Shown piece by piece: positions 30,925 through 40,103 of a DNA stretch of 64,000 nt (the first letter of the stretch is position 1; every line of letters starts with the position of its first letter). The position numbers and the translations under genes were made by a program. Source of the stretch: CAVZVW01 sp963778845 (GTDB lineage: Bacteria; Actinomycetota; Actinomycetes; Actinomycetales; Kineosporiaceae); NCBI GenBank assembly GCA_963778845.1, contig CAVZVW010000001.1, positions 248,001-312,000 on the forward strand, written 5' to 3'. Below the pieces are notes generated by a model. That model was not told the origin of the DNA. It saw only the letters and a list, made by a program, of their open reading frames with translations, and made no database searches.

Positions 30925-31197
30925 ATGAAGCACATGGCTGAGGTCGGGATCCGGGCGTTGAAGCAGAACGCTTCGGCTGTCGTTGCCCAGGCGGCCGCCG
31001 GGGAGCACGTGACGATCACCGATCGAGGTCGGCCGGTCGCGCAGCTGACTCCCATCCCCGCATCACGGCTGGAAGAGCTCGTGGGCGCCGGCCGCGCACG
31101 ACCGGCCAAGTTCGACCTCGCCGACCTGCCGTCACCCGAGCCGGGTCCTGATCTGTCGGGTGCCTTGGCGGCCGATCGCGCTGCCGACCGCTACTGA
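30925..31197 (+). CDS. Type II antitoxin, Phd/YefM (prevent-host-death) family
   Basis: Ninety residues with the Phd/YefM core: VGIRALKQNASAVVAQAAAG, then EHVTITDRGRPVAQLTPI. The C-terminal tail (ADLPSPEPGPDLSGALAADR) is the flexible toxin-wrapping part. Start is either ATG 30925 or ATG 30934. The stop is one base before the proposed toxin start, so the two are co-transcribed. Phd-family antitoxins usually repress their own promoter. Confidence 0.9.
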   Translation: MKHMAEVGIRALKQNASAVVAQAAAGEHVTITDRGRPVAQLTPIPASRLEELVGAGRARPAKFDLADLPSPEPGPDLSGALAADRAADRY

Positions 31198-31198
31198 G

Positions 31199-31591
31199 GT
31201 GGCCTACTACCTGGACACGTCGGCACTGGTCAAGCTCGTCGTGGCCGAGGCCGAAACCCCCGCCCTGCAGGCGTGGTTGAAGGCCGCCGATCGGGCACCC
31301 GTGTCCTGCGACCTCGCCCGGACGGAGCTGATTCGCGCAGTACGCCGCGCTGTGCCCGACCGCGTTGTCCAGGCGCGCATGGTGCTCGACGCCGTCACGC
31401 TCATCCAAGTGAGCACGGCCCTGTTCGAGCAAGCGAGCCGGTTGGACCCGACGCTGATACGCGGCCTCGACACCATCCACCTGGCAGCCGCGCTCGGCCT
31501 GGGAGACGACCTCGACGGATTGGTCACCTACGACGACCGGCTGGCCGGTGCAGCCGAGCTCAACGGCATCGTTGTAGTGGCGCCGGCGTGA
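31199..31591 (+). CDS. PIN-domain toxin (VapC family)
   Basis: This predicted Mg-dependent ribonuclease is paired with the upstream antitoxin. PIN acidic residues are seen in YYLDTSALVKLVVAEAET, CDLARTELIRAVRR, GLDTIHLAAALGLG and LVTYDDRLAGAA. I start it at GTG 31199, directly before the conserved AYYLDTSA; ATG 31160 is in frame but would overlap the antitoxin by 38 bases. RNA targets of VapC toxins are often tRNA anticodon loops or the 23S sarcin-ricin loop; which applies here is unknown. Confidence 0.9.
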   Translation: MAYYLDTSALVKLVVAEAETPALQAWLKAADRAPVSCDLARTELIRAVRRAVPDRVVQARMVLDAVTLIQVSTALFEQASRLDPTLIRGLDTIHLAAALGLGDDLDGLVTYDDRLAGAAELNGIVVVAPA

Positions 31592-31791
31592 GCGGCGTCT
31601 CACCCCCCACCCGGTTGCGCGGAGTCTATCCGCGCCGGTGTCCAGGCATCTCGCGACGTGAGCACCCGAGAGCGAAGCAGGAGAGCCAACCTCCGGCGCA
31701 AAGGCGGCCATGGACTTCTGACGAGTGCCAACTCACGAGATCAAGGACCCGTCCCGATGAACCCGGAACGGACCTCTGACCTGGGGAAACG

Positions 31792-31868
<77 letters not shown>

Positions 31869-31936
31869 CAAGGCCACGACAGGTTAGCACCGGCGGCGAG
31901 AGCGCCTCGAACCGGTCGAACCGGTCGCCCGGCTGA

Positions 31937-32977
31937 TCAGCCGGCCGCGGACCGGCGCCGCGCGAGCACGGCGTCGACGTCCAGGTCCTCGATCTCGGTC
32001 GCGCCGAAACCGACTTCGGCGGCCATCGGGTAGTCCGGCGGGTCGAGCGGTCCGTCGGACGGCAGGTGCAGGGGCGGGGGCTCCGGTCGCGGGGCGGCGG
32101 GCTTGAGCGTGTACACCGGCGGCGGCACCGGGACCGGGACCCACGTACCGTCGGCGGCCGGCGCGCGTGACGGCTGGGCCGTTCGAGCCGAGGACGCCGC
32201 AGCGCCGCGCCGCTGCGGTGCCGCATCGGCCGTGCCGGTGCCGCGACCGGCGACGAGATGCGCGGCGGGCGCGAACGCGTCCGGGCCCCGACCGACAGGG
32301 GCGCTCACCCGGGCGCCGCGGGCGGGCTTGCGCGCGACCGCCGCGGCTGCCCGGACGCCCGTGCTCGCCCGACGCGCGCGATGTCGGGCGCGGGCGCTGA
32401 GCCTGAGCGCCACGAGGTCGAGCATCAGCAGGACCGTCACCGGGACGGCGACGACCGGCACCAGCCGCGACGCGTCGGCCACGCCTTGCGTCGTCCCCCA
32501 CCACACGGCACCCCAGGAGGCGGCGCAGGCACCCAGGAGGACGAGCAGCACGCACGCACGGCGACGGGCGGCCAGCACGGCGGGGGACGGCGCCCGTGGG
32601 CGCGACGGCGCCTGTCTCACCGCCCCCACCCGAGGTCCGGAGCGCGCGGGCGCGCCGCCACCGAAACGCCGAGAGCCGCCCCGGTCGTCGGGTGCCCGGT
32701 CGTCGGGTGCCCGGTCGTCGGTTGCCTGGCGGTAGGGTGCCCGGTGGTCGCGGCCCCGGTCGTCGGTCGAAGTGGGACGACGCAGCAGGGGTGCCGCTGA
32801 CGGCGCCTCGGGCCGGGCCGGGGATGCCTGACGCGGCGCCAGCACCCTGGCCGACTCGGAGAAGCGGTCCTCGGTGCGGGCCTGGCCGAGCGCGTTACGG
32901 CGTCGCACCCACTGCGGCAGGAGGTAGGCAGCCCACCCGCCGACGACGGCGAGGAAGACGAGGCTGCTGAGGTCCAC
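31937..32977 (-). CDS. Actinobacterial membrane protein with disordered Pro/Arg-rich regions
   Basis: One N-terminal transmembrane helix (LSSLVFLAVVGGWAAYLLPQW) is followed by VRRRNALGQARTEDRFSESARVL, a signature of an actinobacterial family of unknown function next to rimJ and moeA. A charged disordered region with ATDDRAPDDRAPDDRG repeats precedes two central transmembrane helices (ACVLLVLLGACAASWGAVWW and VVAVPVTVLLMLDLVAL). A Pro-rich tail ends the protein. GTG at 32977 is the start. It matches by position the membrane protein downstream of rimJ in mycobacteria (Rv0996-like). Confidence 0.8.
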   Translation of the reverse strand: MDLSSLVFLAVVGGWAAYLLPQWVRRRNALGQARTEDRFSESARVLAPRQASPARPEAPSAAPLLRRPTSTDDRGRDHRAPYRQATDDRAPDDRAPDDRGGSRRFGGGAPARSGPRVGAVRQAPSRPRAPSPAVLAARRRACVLLVLLGACAASWGAVWWGTTQGVADASRLVPVVAVPVTVLLMLDLVALRLSARARHRARRASTGVRAAAAVARKPARGARVSAPVGRGPDAFAPAAHLVAGRGTGTADAAPQRRGAAASSARTAQPSRAPAADGTWVPVPVPPPVYTLKPAAPRPEPPPLHLPSDGPLDPPDYPMAAEVGFGATEIEDLDVDAVLARRRSAAG

Positions 32978-33010
32978 GACCTCACACGGTAGGCGCCAGC
33001 AAGCGCCCGC

Positions 33011-33724
33011 TCACGCACCGTCAGCGGTGTGTCGCTGGCGAGTCGCAGGTGACGTCTGTGACAGATGTGACTGCGGGGCGTCACCGCCCGCGGCCGGCGA
33101 GGTCGTGGGCGACGGCGATGTGGCCCGCCAGCGCACCAGCAGACCCTGCGGCACGTCCGAGGCCAGCAAGGCGAACGTGAGGTGGTCGCGCCACCGACCG
33201 TCGATGTGCAGGTACCCCTTGCGCAGCCCCTCGCTGCGGAAGCCGAGCTTGTCGACGACCCGCAGGCTGGCGGTGTTCTCCGGGCGGATGTTCACCTCGA
33301 GCCGGTGAAGTCCGAGGCCGAAGAAGCAGTAGTCGGCAGCCATCGCGACGGCGGTCGGGATCACCCCACGGCCTGCCGTCCGCCGGTCCACCCAGTACCC
33401 GATGTGCCCCGAGCGCAGCGAGCCCCACTGGATGCCGCTGACGGTCACCTGGCCCACGAGCTCCCCGTCCAGCTCCACCGCGAACGGCAGCATTCGGCCG
33501 GCCCGGGCCTCACGGGCGAACGTGACCACCATCTGCCCGAATGTCGGCGCACGGCCGGCGTCGTCCGGGCTGGTCGCCTCCCATGGCGTGAGCCAGTCGA
33601 CGTTGGCTGCGCGCACCGCCCGCCAACGGCGTGCGTCACGGCGGCGTAGCGGGCGCAGCAGCACGGGGCCCTCGCGCAGCTCCACCGGCCACGGCCGCGT
33701 CACCCGCGGTCCTGTCTGAGCCAC
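33011..33724 (-). CDS. GNAT acetyltransferase, RimJ/RimL-like
   Basis: Probable ribosomal-protein or N-alpha acetyltransferase. The start LREGPVLLRPLRRRDARRWR is typical. The beta4-helix region is IGYWVDRRTAGRGVIPTAVA, with the acetyl-CoA loop, then LGLHRLEVNIRPENTASLRV and KLGFRSEGLRKGYLHIDGRW. The C-terminal 30 residues are Ser/Thr/Pro-rich and look disordered. It sits in the conserved moeA-rimJ-membrane protein neighbourhood. Confidence 0.92.
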   Translation of the reverse strand: MAQTGPRVTRPWPVELREGPVLLRPLRRRDARRWRAVRAANVDWLTPWEATSPDDAGRAPTFGQMVVTFAREARAGRMLPFAVELDGELVGQVTVSGIQWGSLRSGHIGYWVDRRTAGRGVIPTAVAMAADYCFFGLGLHRLEVNIRPENTASLRVVDKLGFRSEGLRKGYLHIDGRWRDHLTFALLASDVPQGLLVRWRATSPSPTTSPAAGGDAPQSHLSQTSPATRQRHTADGA

Positions 33725-33742
33725 ATGACGATCCTGCCACCC

Positions 33743-34333
33743 TCAGGCGCCGCTTGCTGCGTGGTCTCCCCCACGAACCTGCTCGACGGCATGCGGCAAC
33801 AGCCGAGCCAGCACGGCGACCCCGTCTCGGCAGCCGCCAGGCGACCCGGGTAGGTTCACCACGACCGTCGACCCGGCCACCCCCGCGAGCCCGCGCGACA
33901 AGGCCGCCGTGGCCACGCCGGCAGCCGAGCCGTAGGCGCGGACGGCCTCGGCTATCCCCGGCACCTCACGATCGAGCACGGCGCGGGTCGCCTCCGGTGT
34001 GCGGTCGGTCGGCGACAGCCCGGTGCCCCCGGTCGTGAGGACGACGTCGTAGCCCGCAGCCACCGCCGCGCGCAGCGCCGCCTCGACGGGCTCACCGTCT
34101 CGCACCACCTGCGGGCCGTCGACCGCGAAGCCCATGGCGACCAGGCCCGCGACGAGGATCGGGCCGCCACGGTCCTCGTACACCCCGGCCGCTGCCCGGT
34201 TGGACGCCGTGACCACCAGGGCGCGCCGGACGCCACCCCTCCCGCGCCCGGCATCGACCACACCGCCGACCACGCCGTCGGTCACGCCGGCCGGCACGCC
34301 CACGGTTCCGTCGTCGGTCGGACCCTCAGTCAC
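33743..34333 (-). CDS. mogA: Molybdopterin adenylyltransferase-like protein (MogA/MoaB)
   Basis: It adenylates molybdopterin before Mo insertion. Family motifs are ALVVTASNRAAAGVYEDRGG, VVLTTGGTGLSPTDRTPEAT and NLPGSPGGCRDGVAVL. The N-terminal 35 residues are a glycine/valine-rich extension. The GTG start at 34333 overlaps the moaC stop by 3 bases (stop 34326-34328 lies within the first codons), so translation is coupled in the order moeA, moaC, mogA. Confidence 0.92.
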   Translation of the reverse strand: MTEGPTDDGTVGVPAGVTDGVVGGVVDAGRGRGGVRRALVVTASNRAAAGVYEDRGGPILVAGLVAMGFAVDGPQVVRDGEPVEAALRAAVAAGYDVVLTTGGTGLSPTDRTPEATRAVLDREVPGIAEAVRAYGSAAGVATAALSRGLAGVAGSTVVVNLPGSPGGCRDGVAVLARLLPHAVEQVRGGDHAASGA

Positions 34334-34868
34334 GCCGCCAGTCCCCCGATCGTCCGCCGCTCTTGGCGACCACCCGCACCCCGGTGATCTCGGTGTGCCG
34401 GTCGACGGCCTTCACCATGTCCACCAGGGCGAGCGCGGCGACGCTGACGCACGTGAGCGCCTCCATCTCCACGCCCGTCCGGTCAGCCGTGCGGACCGTG
34501 GCCCGGATCGCGATGCCCTCGTCGACGACGTCGAGGTCGACGACGACACCGTGGACGGCGACGGGGTGCGCCAGCGGCACCAGGTCGGGCGTGCGCTTGG
34601 CCGCCTGGATGCCCGCAAGACGAGCGACGGCCAGGGCGTCGCCCTTCGGGACGCCGTCACCTCGCAGCAGCGCCACCACCTGTGGTGAGCACAGCACCCG
34701 TCCGACCGCGGTGGCCTCCCGGGCCGTCACGGACTTGCCTGAGACGTCGACCATGCGCGCCTGCCCGCGCGCGTCCACGTGCGTGAGCCCCGGCGCTGTC
34801 ACCGGCTGCCCGCCTGCAGGGTCGGGCGCCGGGTCGTCGGCCGGGGAGGTCGGCGACACGCCCGTCAC
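34326..34868 (-). CDS. moaC: Cyclic pyranopterin monophosphate synthase MoaC
   Basis: With MoaA it converts GTP to cPMP, the first molybdenum cofactor intermediate. Motifs are LTHVDARGQARMVDVSGK, GVPKGDALAVARLAGIQAAK, VPLAHPVAV, VRTADRTGVEMEALTCVSVA and MVKAVDRHTEI. GTG at 34868 overlaps the moeA TGA (GTGA) and is preferred to the in-frame ATG at 34952, which would run deep into moeA. MoaA, MoaD and MoaE genes are not in this window. Confidence 0.94.
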   Translation of the reverse strand: MTGVSPTSPADDPAPDPAGGQPVTAPGLTHVDARGQARMVDVSGKSVTAREATAVGRVLCSPQVVALLRGDGVPKGDALAVARLAGIQAAKRTPDLVPLAHPVAVHGVVVDLDVVDEGIAIRATVRTADRTGVEMEALTCVSVAALALVDMVKAVDRHTEITGVRVVAKSGGRSGDWRRD

Positions 34869-36094
34869 CGGTGAACCCGGTCGAGCAGCATGCAGGTGAG
34901 CCGGTCGCCTGCGCGCACCTGGGTGACCTCCTCCGGGACGACGGCCAGGCACGAGGCCTCGGCCAGGTCCGCGACCAGGTGCGACCCCTGGCCGCCGACC
35001 GGCGTCACGGTGCTGTCCTCCCCCTGGGGTCGCCGGTCGAGCACCGCGCGCACGTACTGCCGCTTGCCGTGCGGTGAGGCCCAGCCATGGGCAGCAACGG
35101 CCGTCACGGAGTGCCGGTGCAGGCTGGCCTCGCCCGCGAGCTTGCGCAGGACCGGCCGCACGAACACCTCGAACGACACCATCGAGCTCACCGGGTTGCC
35201 CGGCAGTGTGAAGATCGTCGTCGCGTCCGCCCCGAGCGTGCCGAAGCCCTGGGGCATCCCCGGCTGCATCGCGACCTTGTCGAACGCGACGGTGCCCAGC
35301 CGTGAGAGCACCTCCTTGACCGTGTCGTAGGCACCGGCACTGACTCCCCCGCTGGTGATCACGACGTCGGCCCGCAGGGCCTGGTCGAGGAGGGCGCTCA
35401 ACAGCACGCGAGGGTCGTCACGGAGGGCGGGTACGCGGTGGACGGCGCAGCCCAGCTCGGCCGCGGCTGCCGCCAGCGCGAACCCGTTGGAGTCGTGGAT
35501 CTGGCCGAACCGCAGGGGGCGCCCCGGTTCGACCAGCTCGTTCCCGGTGGCCACCACGACGACCCTCGGTCGGGGCCGCACCCGCACCCGCTCCCGTCCG
35601 ACGGCGGCGAGCAGGCCGATGTGGCGAGGGCTGAGCCGCACTCCCGCCCGCAGTACCACCTCCCCGGCCCGCACGTCCTCCCCGGCGCGGCGCAGGTACT
35701 GGCCACCCTCGGGAGCCTGCACGATCGACACCGTCGCCAGCCCGCCGTCGGTCCACTCGACGGGCACCACCGCGTCCGTCCCGAGGGGCAAGGGTGCCCC
35801 GGTCATGATCCGCGCCACCACACCGGGGGCGAGCCGGGGCTGATCGCCGGTGCCCGCAGGCAGGTCGGCGACCACGGGCAGGCGGGCGGGGCGGTCGGGC
35901 GCGGCCGTGGCGACGTCCGGCAGCTGCACGGCGTAGCCGTCCATCGCGGAGTTGTCGAACGGCGGCAGGTCCCCGGGCGACTCGACGTCCTCGGCCAGCA
36001 CGCAGTCCAGCGCCTGCTCCAGCGGCAGGTCGAGGGGGGTGAGGGGCCGCACCGAGGCCAGGCAGTGGGCCAGGTGCTCCTCGACGCCCCTCAT
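34865..36094 (-). CDS. moeA: Molybdopterin molybdenumtransferase MoeA
   Basis: It inserts molybdate into adenylated molybdopterin. The start MRGVEEHLAHCLASVRPL matches the family. The core has LPPFDNSAMDGYAVQ, RIMTGAPLPLGTDAVVPVEW, VVVVATGNELVEPG, ITSGGVSAGAYDTV and FTLPGNPVSSMVSFEVFVRP. Two more in-frame ATGs (36109, 36124) precede the chosen 36094, within a 15-bp repeat of the MKGVEM type, so start choice is uncertain by up to ten residues. It follows galU by 43 bases. Confidence 0.95.
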   Translation of the reverse strand: MRGVEEHLAHCLASVRPLTPLDLPLEQALDCVLAEDVESPGDLPPFDNSAMDGYAVQLPDVATAAPDRPARLPVVADLPAGTGDQPRLAPGVVARIMTGAPLPLGTDAVVPVEWTDGGLATVSIVQAPEGGQYLRRAGEDVRAGEVVLRAGVRLSPRHIGLLAAVGRERVRVRPRPRVVVVATGNELVEPGRPLRFGQIHDSNGFALAAAAAELGCAVHRVPALRDDPRVLLSALLDQALRADVVITSGGVSAGAYDTVKEVLSRLGTVAFDKVAMQPGMPQGFGTLGADATTIFTLPGNPVSSMVSFEVFVRPVLRKLAGEASLHRHSVTAVAAHGWASPHGKRQYVRAVLDRRPQGEDSTVTPVGGQGSHLVADLAEASCLAVVPEEVTQVRAGDRLTCMLLDRVHR

Positions 36095-36137
36095 CTCGAC
36101 ACCCTTCATCCCGACACCCCCCATCGGGCGCGCTCGC

Positions 36138-37124
36138 TCATCCGGGCAGGTCGTCGGCCGAGGCGGGCAGGGTGCCGACGAACTCCTTGAGCCAGGCGCG
36201 GAGGTCGGGTCCGAGGTCCGCGCGCTCGCTGGCCAGGCGGACGACGGCCTTGAGGTAGTCGAGCCGGTCGCCGGTGTCGTAGCGGCGGCCCGAGAACACG
36301 ACGCCGAACACCCCGCCGCCCGGCCGGCCCTCCCGTTGCACCAGCGTCTGCAAGGCGTCGGTGAGCTGGATCTCCCCGCCACGGCCTGGGTCGGTCGTGC
36401 GCAGCACCTCGAAGATGCTGGGGTGCAGCACGTAGCGGCCGATCACGGCCAGGTCGCTCGGAGCCTCGCCCGGCGGCGGCTTCTCGACCATGCGCGTGAC
36501 GCGGACGACGTCCGGCTCCCCCGTGGGCTCCACCGCCGCGCACCCGTACAGCGAGATCTGCTCGTGCGGCACCCGCATGAGCGCGACCACGTTGGCGCAC
36601 GTGCGCTGCTGTACCTCGATCATCCGGCGCAGCAGAGGGTCACGCTCGTCGATGAGGTCGTCACCGAGCAGCACCGCGAACGGGTTGTCGCCGACGTGCT
36701 GGGCGGCGCAGAGGACGGCATGGCCGAGTCCGCGGGGGTCGCCCTGCCGGGTGTAGTGCATGTCAGCCAGGACGTTCGACTTCTGCACGCGGGCCAGGCG
36801 CACCAGGTCGCCCTTCGCCTCCAGAGCGGCCTCGAGCTCGGAGGCCCGGTCGAAGTGGTCCTCCAGAGAGCGCTTGTTGCGGCCGGTGATCACCAGCACG
36901 TCGGAAAGGCCGGCGCTCACGGCCTCCTCCACCACGTACTGGATCGCCGGCTTGTCCACGACCGGCAGCATCTCCTTGGGAGTGGCCTTGGTCGCCGGCA
37001 GGAAACGCGTTCCCAGGCCTGCGGCCGGGATCACGGCCTTCGTGACGTGGGGGCCGCACACGGTGCCACCAGCGGCGCCGGCGGCCCCGGGCGTGTGCGT
37101 GTGCGCCGCCGACCTCTCCGTCAT
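36138..37124 (-). CDS. galU: UTP--glucose-1-phosphate uridylyltransferase
   Basis: It makes UDP-glucose for cell-envelope glycans. Motifs are KAVIPAAGLGTRFLPATKAT, PKEMLPVVDKPAIQYVVEEA, FAVLLGDDLIDERDPLLR, VTRMVEKPPPGEAPSDLAVIGRY and GRRYDTGDRLDYLKAVV. The N-terminus carries about 25 extra residues before the nucleotide-binding loop; the real start may be further in. It sits between the diguanylate cyclase gene and moeA on one strand. Confidence 0.95.
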   Translation of the reverse strand: MTERSAAHTHTPGAAGAAGGTVCGPHVTKAVIPAAGLGTRFLPATKATPKEMLPVVDKPAIQYVVEEAVSAGLSDVLVITGRNKRSLEDHFDRASELEAALEAKGDLVRLARVQKSNVLADMHYTRQGDPRGLGHAVLCAAQHVGDNPFAVLLGDDLIDERDPLLRRMIEVQQRTCANVVALMRVPHEQISLYGCAAVEPTGEPDVVRVTRMVEKPPPGEAPSDLAVIGRYVLHPSIFEVLRTTDPGRGGEIQLTDALQTLVQREGRPGGGVFGVVFSGRRYDTGDRLDYLKAVVRLASERADLGPDLRAWLKEFVGTLPASADDLPG

Positions 37125-37133
37125 GGCGGAAGG

Positions 37134-39119
37134 CTACCGAGCAACCACCGGTGCGCCGCCCGAGGCCCCTGCGACACTCCAGCGGTCACGGCCCGCCCTC
37201 TTGGCCGCGTAGAGCGCGGCGTCGGCCGCCTTCATGAGGTCCGCCACGGTGCGGCCGTGGTCGGGGAAGGCCGCGACACCGACGGAGACGGTGACTCCGA
37301 GCGAGCGCCCCGACCCGCTGAACGCCTCGGTGCGCACGACGTCGACCACGCGCGCCGCGACCCGGCTCGCGCCGTGCGCGTCGGTCTCGGGCAGCACGAT
37401 CACGAACTCCTCGCCGCCGTACCGGGCCACCGTGTCGACGTCACCGCGCACGCAGCCACGCACACGCTCGGCGAAGTCGCGGAGCACCAGGTCCCCGAAG
37501 GCGTGACCCTGGGTGTCGTTGACGTTCTTGAAGTTGTCCAGGTCGAGCATGAGCACCGACAACGGGCGACCGAAGCGGCTCGCACGGTCCACCTCCCAGG
37601 CCAGCCTCGACGTCAGGTGACGCACGTTCCCCGCCCCGGTGAGCGGGTCGGTGACGGACAGGTGCTCGGACTCCTCGTGGCGGCGGACGTTGTCGACGGC
37701 CGTCCCGGCCTGGGCGGCCAGCGCCCTCACCGTCGAGGCCGCGGCGGAGTCGAACGACTCTGCATGCTCCTCACGGGCCAGGGCGAGCACACCGACCACC
37801 CGCTCCTCGCACATCAGCGGCACGGCCATGGCGGGCCCGGCGTGGGCCACTCTGTCGACCGTCACCGCCTCCCGCCGCAGGTGGGCCTTCGCGGCCAGCG
37901 CGCGTAGCCCGTCGAGGGCCGCACTCAAGGCCGCGGGGGCGTTGTCGACGTTCGAGGCCCGCTCCGTCAGCTCGCCACCCTCGGCGAGCATCGCGGTGCC
38001 CACGACGGCATCGGAGCCGCGCATCGCCGCCTCGAGGACCGTGGCCAGGAGTCCGTCCAGGTCGTGCGTGCGACCGAGGGCCTCACCGAAGCGGGCGAAG
38101 GTCTCGCGCAGCAGGTCCCTGCTCTCGGTGAGCTCGGCGACCTTCTTCTGCAGCTCCTCGGCCATGGTGTCGAAGGACGCCGCGAGCCGACCCACCTCGT
38201 CGCTGCCGGAGATGCCGCTGCGCGCGGAGAGGTCGTCGCGCAGGCCGTCCGCAGTTCGCGCAAGCTGGTCCAGCGGACGCGTCAGCCGCGAGGCGATCAG
38301 CAGCACGAGCACCATCGCCACCGCCACCGCGGCCAGCACGACCAGGCCCATGCGCAGCAGGAGCCCCTGGCTCTTGATGGGAACCGCGCCGAGGGAGTCG
38401 AAGGGGGCTCCGGGGGCCGTGTGGGCGATGCTGTAGGCCCAGCCCTTTGCGGTCCATGGGCCGACCGTCCCCGACGCCGCTGAGAGCGCGGCGGCCGGCG
38501 TGGGTGCCGAGGTCGACGAGATCACCGTCGGCGGCTGGGTGGAGCTCAGCAGCGCCGCCCTCTCCCCCGCCACCAGCCCCACGTCCCTCGACAGGGCCGC
38601 CAACGACGCCCCGTCGAGGGGGTACCACGCGACGACGGAGGCCACACCGCGTGTGTCGAGCGTGACCGGCACGCGCTCGGCGAGCCACGTGCGGCCCGGC
38701 GAGACCCGGGGCACCGAGCAGGAGTCCTTGGCTGCGGCCTGGGCCAGCGTCCCGGCCTGGCCGGCCTCCACACCGCTCGAGGCGAGCACGACCCCGGTGG
38801 GGCCGAGGACGACAACCGCCACCCCCGGGTGGCGGGCCGCGGCGGCGCCCACCGCCGCGCGAGCATCACCTGGCGAGACCTTCCCGGTCGCGACCGACGC
38901 GGCGGCGACCTGGTTCGCGACCACCTGCGCGGCGTCCCCCGTCTCGAGGCAGTGCGAACGCATGGCCGCGCTCAGGGCCCTGGCCACCTGGTCCGCGCTG
39001 CGGCGGGCGGCGTCGGCGTTGCTGTTCGGGACGAGGACGCCGACAGTCAGCCATGCGGCGACCAACGGGCCGACGAGCACTCCCGCCAGCACGAGGGCGA
39101 GCCGGGCTCGTAGCGACAC
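37134..39119 (-). CDS. Membrane diguanylate cyclase (sensor-HAMP-GAF-GGDEF)
   Basis: Predicted to make cyclic di-GMP from two GTP. The N-terminus has a transmembrane helix, then an extracellular sensor region of about 230 residues, a second transmembrane helix (LLLRMGLVVLAAVAVAMVLVLLI), HAMP (RLTRPLDQLARTADGL) and a GAF-type domain. The GGDEF domain starts DPLTGAGNVRHL and has LMLDLDNFKNVNDTQGHAFGD. The active-site loop is GGEEF near residue 568, a catalytically competent form. I see no RxxD inhibitory site directly before it. It is nine bases from galU. The external signal is unknown. Confidence 0.93.
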   Translation of the reverse strand: MSLRARLALVLAGVLVGPLVAAWLTVGVLVPNSNADAARRSADQVARALSAAMRSHCLETGDAAQVVANQVAAASVATGKVSPGDARAAVGAAAARHPGVAVVVLGPTGVVLASSGVEAGQAGTLAQAAAKDSCSVPRVSPGRTWLAERVPVTLDTRGVASVVAWYPLDGASLAALSRDVGLVAGERAALLSSTQPPTVISSTSAPTPAAALSAASGTVGPWTAKGWAYSIAHTAPGAPFDSLGAVPIKSQGLLLRMGLVVLAAVAVAMVLVLLIASRLTRPLDQLARTADGLRDDLSARSGISGSDEVGRLAASFDTMAEELQKKVAELTESRDLLRETFARFGEALGRTHDLDGLLATVLEAAMRGSDAVVGTAMLAEGGELTERASNVDNAPAALSAALDGLRALAAKAHLRREAVTVDRVAHAGPAMAVPLMCEERVVGVLALAREEHAESFDSAAASTVRALAAQAGTAVDNVRRHEESEHLSVTDPLTGAGNVRHLTSRLAWEVDRASRFGRPLSVLMLDLDNFKNVNDTQGHAFGDLVLRDFAERVRGCVRGDVDTVARYGGEEFVIVLPETDAHGASRVAARVVDVVRTEAFSGSGRSLGVTVSVGVAAFPDHGRTVADLMKAADAALYAAKRAGRDRWSVAGASGGAPVVAR

Positions 39120-39439
39120 GCTGCCCTCCCTAGCCCGCGGGCCGCACCGGGCCCTGGTCGACTGCGCCAGATGATCGTGTCACGCGCCGGCGTCGACCGA
39201 CCGGTGCCTAGGTCCGGGTTCTGGATCCGGGCTCCGAGTGCGCCGGTGCGCCGAGCACCAGGGACGATGGGCCCTAGCGCCCGGGCGCTTCGTCACTGTC
39301 GCCGACCGCGTGATGGGTGCACAGTGGAGTGCGGCGAACGTCGGCCAAGGTACGGCAGGTGGTTGTGGTGGTACGGAGGGCCCGGGTGGCCTCGCGGGCT
39401 TCCCGGTCGCGGGATGCCATGGGTGAGGAGACGACGCCG
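39120..39439. other. Divergent promoter region, no gene seen
   Basis: About 320 bases between the start of the diguanylate cyclase gene and the start of the 5-formyl-THF cyclo-ligase gene. Both promoters must lie here. I could not assign -35/-10 boxes with confidence and found no repeat. Confidence 0.4.
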
Positions 39440-40066
39440 ATGGCGGTCTCGCTGGAGCTCGTGCACGACGCCGCCTCCGCCAAGCGAGCCCTGCGCGAGC
39501 GCGTCCGAGCCGAGCGGCGCCGACGCTCCGACGCACAGCGCTCCGCGGTCGCGGACGCCCTGGCCGCCGTGCTGCTCGAGATGCCGGAGGTTCGCCAGGC
39601 CAGCTGCGTGGCCATCTATGCCTCGGTCGGCGGCGAGCCCGGCACCGACCCGGCTCGGCGGCTTCTGCGCGAGCTGGGGCGCCTGGTGCTGCTGCCGGTG
39701 GTCACGCCCGACCTGGATCTGGACTGGGCCGTCGACGACGGCCATCTGGTCGCCGTGCCGGGGCTCGGCGGCCCCGAGCCGACCGGTCCGCGCCTGGGCG
39801 CCCACGCCATCGCCGCCGCCGACGTGGTGGTGGCCCCGGCCATGGCGGTCGACACCCTCGGGCACCGGCTCGGTCAGGGCGGCGGCTGCTACGACAAGAC
39901 CCTCGGCCGGGTGGACCCCTCGGCACTGGTCGTCGCGCTGCTGCACGACGAGGAGCTGCTCGACGCCGCCGTCGAGCCAGTGCCCTGGGAGCAGCACGAC
40001 CGCGGGGTCAACGCCGTGGTGACCCCGACGCGCTGGATGCGTCTGGACGCCGACCGAACCCGGTGA
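39440..40066 (+). CDS. 5-formyltetrahydrofolate cyclo-ligase
   Basis: It converts 5-formyl-THF to 5,10-methenyl-THF using ATP. Motifs are SAKRALRERVRAERRRRSDA, VAIYASVGGEPGTDPARRLL, VVVAPAMAVDTLGHRLGQGG followed by GCYDKTLGR, the family GxGGGYYDR motif with Cys in place of Tyr. ATG at 39440 has GAGGAG nine bases upstream. The same gene is adjacent to galU in mycobacteria (Rv0992c-Rv0993), supporting the assignment. Confidence 0.94.
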   Translation: MAVSLELVHDAASAKRALRERVRAERRRRSDAQRSAVADALAAVLLEMPEVRQASCVAIYASVGGEPGTDPARRLLRELGRLVLLPVVTPDLDLDWAVDDGHLVAVPGLGGPEPTGPRLGAHAIAAADVVVAPAMAVDTLGHRLGQGGGCYDKTLGRVDPSALVVALLHDEELLDAAVEPVPWEQHDRGVNAVVTPTRWMRLDADRTR

Positions 40067-40103
40067 TCGCGCGGCACCCGTTCGAGACGGGCGTCGACCA
40101 GGG

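Noticed and set aside
40077..40092. Terminator hairpin CCCGT-ACGGG between the 5-FCL and penicillin acylase genes
   Set aside because: Only a 5-bp stem; too weak to claim.
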